Below the pieces are notes generated by a model. That model had not been told where the DNA came from, ran no database searches, and saw only the letters and a program-made list of their open reading frames with translations. Of a stretch of DNA of 64,000 nucleotides, positions 61,585 through 64,000 are shown in pieces. This DNA is from Methylobacterium sp. WSM2598 (GTDB lineage Bacteria; Pseudomonadota; Alphaproteobacteria; Rhizobiales; Beijerinckiaceae). The stretch lies in NCBI RefSeq assembly GCF_000379105.1, contig NZ_KB900609.1:3962802-4026801 (forward strand), written 5' to 3'. Every line of letters starts with the position of its first letter. Position 1 is the stretch's first letter. Made by a program: the position numbers and the translations under genes.

Positions 61585-62406
61585 ATGACCGCATCCCATC
61601 GGCCGAGCCGCCGCGCCGCCCTCGCGCTCGCCGCCGGCCTCGCCCTCGCGCTGGCGCCGGGGCTCCGCCCGGCGGAGGCGGCGACGCCCGACGAGATCAA
61701 GGCGCGCGGCAAGCTCGTGGTCGGGGTCCTCACCGACTACCCGCCCTTCGGCGGCACCGATGCCGACCAGAAGCCGGCGGGCTACGACGTCGACGTGGCG
61801 CGGCTCTTCGCCAAGTCGCTCGGGGTGGAGCTCGACCTCGTGCCGGTGACGGGGCCGAACCGCATCCCCTACCTCCTCACCAACAAGGTCGACATGCTGA
61901 TCGCGACCTTCGGCATCACGGCCGAGCGGTCGAAGCAGGTGCTGTTCTCCAACCCCTACAGCACGCTCAGCACCTACGTGCTCGGGCCGAAATCGCTGGC
62001 GGTGTCGAAGCCGGAGGACCTCAAGGGCGTGACGATCGGGGTCGCCCGGGCCAGCACCCAGGACACGGCGGTCTCGGCCGTCGCCCCGCCCGGCACCCGC
62101 ATCATGCGCTTCGACGACGACGCCACCACCACCCAGGCGATCATCTCCGGGCAGGTGCAGTCGATCGGCGCCAGCAACACCGTGCTGGCCCAGCTGACCA
62201 AGGATTACGCGAGCCTCGGCATCGAGCCGAAGTTCAACCTGCGCGAGCAGGCGAACGGCATGGCCTTCCGCAAGGCCGATACGGCCCTGCGCGACCGCGC
62301 CAACGCCTTCATCGCGGAGATCGCCGGCAACGGCGAATTGTCGGCGATCAACCAGCGCTGGTTCGGGCGCCCGCTCGGCACCCTGCCGCCGATGCCGCAA
62401 TTCTGA
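61585..62406 (+). CDS. Polar amino-acid ABC transporter substrate-binding protein
   Basis: 273 residues. A signal peptide with S-R-R-A-A-L-A-L (twin Arg) ends at A-E-A-A. The mature part is the SBP family 3 fold: L-V-V-G-V-L-T-D-Y-P-P-F-G-G, G-Y-D-V-D-V-A-R-L-F-A, and L-K-G-V-T-I-G-V-A-R-A-S-T-Q-D. The region A-T-F-G-I-T-A-E-R contributes the usual Arg that binds the ligand carboxylate. It likely binds a polar amino acid or an opine-like compound. Third gene of the operon. Confidence 0.94.
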   Translation: MTASHRPSRRAALALAAGLALALAPGLRPAEAATPDEIKARGKLVVGVLTDYPPFGGTDADQKPAGYDVDVARLFAKSLGVELDLVPVTGPNRIPYLLTNKVDMLIATFGITAERSKQVLFSNPYSTLSTYVLGPKSLAVSKPEDLKGVTIGVARASTQDTAVSAVAPPGTRIMRFDDDATTTQAIISGQVQSIGASNTVLAQLTKDYASLGIEPKFNLREQANGMAFRKADTALRDRANAFIAEIAGNGELSAINQRWFGRPLGTLPPMPQF

Positions 62407-62480
62407 GGCCGCCGCCGGCCTCCTCCCGGCGCGGGGTCCCGCTCGCCCGGGATCCCGCCCCTCCCTCGAAGTCCCGGCCC

Positions 62481-63284
62481 ATGACGCAGAGCGATCCGAC
62501 CGCCCCCCAGCCGCACGCCCTCGGCGAGGTCGTCATCACGATGCGCGGCGTCGACAAATGGTACGGCGCCGTGCAGGTGCTGCGCGGCATCGACCTGACG
62601 GTGCGCCGGGCCGAGCGGATCGTGATCTGCGGCCCCTCGGGCTCGGGCAAATCGACCCTGATCCGCTGCCTCAACCAGCTCGAAGCGCATCAGGCGGGCG
62701 AGATCACCGTGGACGGGGTGCGGCTCGGCCCGAACCTGCCGGGCCTCGACGTCGTGCGCCGCGAGATCGGCATGGTCTTCCAGCGCTTCAACCTGTTTCC
62801 CCACCTCACGGCCCTGGAGAATTGCACGCTCGCGCCCATGAAGGTGCGGGGCCTGGGGCGCGCCGAGGCCGAGGCCCTCGCCCGCACCTACCTGGCGCGG
62901 GTCCACATCCCCGATCAGGCGGACAAGTACCCGATCCAGCTCTCGGGCGGGCAGCAGCAGCGGGTGGCGATCGCGCGCTCGCTCTGCATGAACCCGAAGA
63001 TCATGCTGTTCGACGAGCCGACCTCCGCCCTCGACCCCGAGATGGTCAACGAGGTGCTGGACGTGATGGTCGAGCTCGCGGAGAGCGGCATGACCATGCT
63101 GGTGGTGACGCACGAAATGGGCTTCGCCCGCCGGGTCGCCGACCGGGTCGTGTTCATGGACCAGGGCGAGATCGTCGAGCAGGCCCCGCCGGAGGCGTTC
63201 TTCCTGCGCCCGCAGAACCCGCGCACGCAGCGCTTCCTGAGCCAGATCCTGCACCCGGCCGGGGGGACGGCGGCGCCCGCCTAA
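62481..63284 (+). CDS. Polar amino-acid ABC transporter ATP-binding protein
   Basis: 267 residues, GlnQ/HisP type. Walker A is G-P-S-G-S-G-K-S-T, the Q-loop V-F-Q-R-F-N-L-F-P-H, the signature L-S-G-G-Q-Q-Q-R, Walker B I-M-L-F-D-E-P-T-S-A-L-D-P-E, and the H-loop V-V-T-H-E-M. It energises import through the two permeases upstream. Its TAA stop is the first triplet of a family A repeat, which closes the operon. An N-terminal extension of about 15 residues precedes the fold. Confidence 0.95.
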   Translation: MTQSDPTAPQPHALGEVVITMRGVDKWYGAVQVLRGIDLTVRRAERIVICGPSGSGKSTLIRCLNQLEAHQAGEITVDGVRLGPNLPGLDVVRREIGMVFQRFNLFPHLTALENCTLAPMKVRGLGRAEAEALARTYLARVHIPDQADKYPIQLSGGQQQRVAIARSLCMNPKIMLFDEPTSALDPEMVNEVLDVMVELAESGMTMLVVTHEMGFARRVADRVVFMDQGEIVEQAPPEAFFLRPQNPRTQRFLSQILHPAGGTAAPA

Positions 63285-63378
63285 GCATCATTCGCCGCAT
63301 CGGTCACCGGTTCGGCGGCAAAAATGATGCGAGAAGGAGTCTGAGCAGAATTGCACCATGCACTTCTGCTCAGGGTCG
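63282..63378 (-). repeat. Dispersed palindromic repeat, family A
   Basis: On the minus strand: CTGAGCAGAAGTGCATGGTG, CAATTCTGCTCAGACTCCTT, CTCGCATCATTTTTGCCGCC, GAACCGGTGACCGATGCGGC, GAATGATGCTTAG. Compared with the copy at 41213 it is inverted and carries the stop codon at its other end. Confidence 0.9.
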
Positions 63379-63486
63379 AAATCCGATCAGCATGACGATG
63401 CGGGGGGCCGCGTCCGACCCTGGGCGGCCCGTCACGGCCCGCGTCGGGACTGTCCGATCGCGGGTCTTTTCCAGGCGCTTGGTTTC

Positions 63487-64000
63487 GTGAACGGTTTCCC
63501 GGCATCCGCCGTGCGGGGCTCTCACACGAACGGCCAAGCTGTTGCCGGCGCGACCCGCGCCATTGCTTCTGACGAAGGTGTGAGCGCACTCTTGCGGAAC
63601 GAACAGGTCGACAGAGACACCGCAGTGCCGGTTCCTCTCCCGAAGACACCCGCTGAAGTGCTCACTGTTCTCGCGCACTTCCACCGCGCCGAGATCAGCC
63701 GGATGGCTGGCTGGCGCGATCGGATCGACCGCACGACGAACTGGGCCATCACGGTGATCGCTGCCATGCTGTCGGTCTCCCTCTCGACACCCACGGCCCA
63801 CCACGGCGTGCTCCTCTTCGCCATGCTGCTCGTGCTGCTCCTGCTCGGCATCGAAGCGCGTCGCTACCGCTTCTTCGACGTGTTTCGTCGTCGCGTGCGC
63901 CGGCTCGAACGCCACTTCTACGCCGAGGTCTTCGCATCCCGGCCTGATCCGCCGGACGACTGGGCCGAAGCGCTCAGCATGGACCTGCGCCACCCCGTCT
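63487..64000 (+). CDS. DUF2270-family membrane protein, N-terminal part (runs off the window)
   Basis: The frame is open from GTG 63487 to the end of the window; a GTG near 63592 after GAAGG is another start. The region L-A-H-F-H-R-A-E-I-S-R-M-A-G-W-R-D-R-I-D-R-T-T-N-W-A-I leads into two hydrophobic helices. Then comes E-A-R-R-Y-R-F-F-D-V-F-R-R-R-V-R, and D-L-R-H-P near the edge. This matches the DUF2270 pattern. These are predicted inner-membrane proteins of unknown role. Compared with its neighbours the GC content is slightly lower. Confidence 0.75.
   Translation, partial: MNGFPASAVRGSHTNGQAVAGATRAIASDEGVSALLRNEQVDRDTAVPVPLPKTPAEVLTVLAHFHRAEISRMAGWRDRIDRTTNWAITVIAAMLSVSLSTPTAHHGVLLFAMLLVLLLLGIEARRYRFFDVFRRRVRRLERHFYAEVFASRPDPPDDWAEALSMDLRHPV

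Overview
The window is a very GC-rich (roughly 70-75%) alphaproteobacterial chromosome segment. I infer a Methylobacterium-type member of the Hyphomicrobiales from the dense high-GC coding style, a CIRCE-controlled groES-groEL pair, several ABC importers for amino-acid-like solutes, small secreted Gly/His- or Pro-rich proteins typical of that group, and families of short palindromic intergenic repeats. No rRNA, tRNA, CRISPR array, intact transposase, phage or plasmid gene is visible. The genus is an inference, because no diagnostic methylotrophy gene lies in the window.

Layout. 1-4.6 kb: the end of a cupin gene, an SDR oxidoreductase, small secreted proteins, and a divergent ArsR-SRPBCC fusion regulator. 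4.9-10.0 kb: a branched-chain amino-acid-type ABC importer (binding protein, LivH, a LivM-LivG fusion, LivF), followed by a decayed AAA ATPase. 10.7-17.2 kb: an esterase-like phytase-family protein, a small secreted protein, secA, and a divergent second Liv-type binding protein. 17.5-21.0 kb: a complete four-gene SiaB-SiaC-SiaD-SiaA signalling operon (kinase, phosphoprotein, diguanylate cyclase, phosphatase). 21.4-24.5 kb: cytochrome c' and cytochrome b561, two truncated polyamine-type permeases, an exostosin-like glycosyltransferase. 24.5-33.4 kb: a degenerate EAL protein, a metal-binding HMA protein, a DivJ-like histidine kinase, a decayed patch (ECF sigma, CsbD and PRC-barrel remnants with 13-bp tandem repeats), a GAF-PAS-GGDEF protein, an AT-rich island, a truncated membrane protein and a frameshifted small secreted protein. 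33.6-41.2 kb: crotonase, groEL-groES, CorA-type transporter, CBS-domain protein behind an FNR/FixK-like box, DMT exporter, flippase. 41.4-48.7 kb: glcE and glcF separated by a papain-like cysteine protease cassette and a SOUL protein, then PPi-type phosphofructokinase and fabI. 49-58.9 kb: small conserved hypotheticals, YbaK, YgfZ, a dihydroorotase-like protein, AI-2E family transporter, moaE, a duplicated gamma-carbonic-anhydrase-like protein, modA, prmA. 59-63.3 kb: a MarR-GNAT fusion behind a perfect palindrome and a polar amino-acid ABC importer; the window ends inside a DUF2270 gene.

How the genes work together. The strongest functional modules are the Liv-type importer, the polar amino-acid importer, the Sia c-di-GMP switch, the glycolate oxidase subunits and the chaperonin operon. 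C-di-GMP and two-component signalling is prominent: two GGDEF proteins with both the active and the inhibitory motif, one EAL protein lacking key catalytic residues, and a DivJ-like kinase.

The least explained material is (i) the papain-like protease cassette sitting between glcE and glcF, (ii) a nearly identical 100-bp inverted repeat pair around the start of the Liv operon, (iii) two dispersed repeat families, one of which repeatedly supplies the stop codon of the preceding gene, and (iv) several decayed genes around 10, 23, 29 and 32-33 kb.
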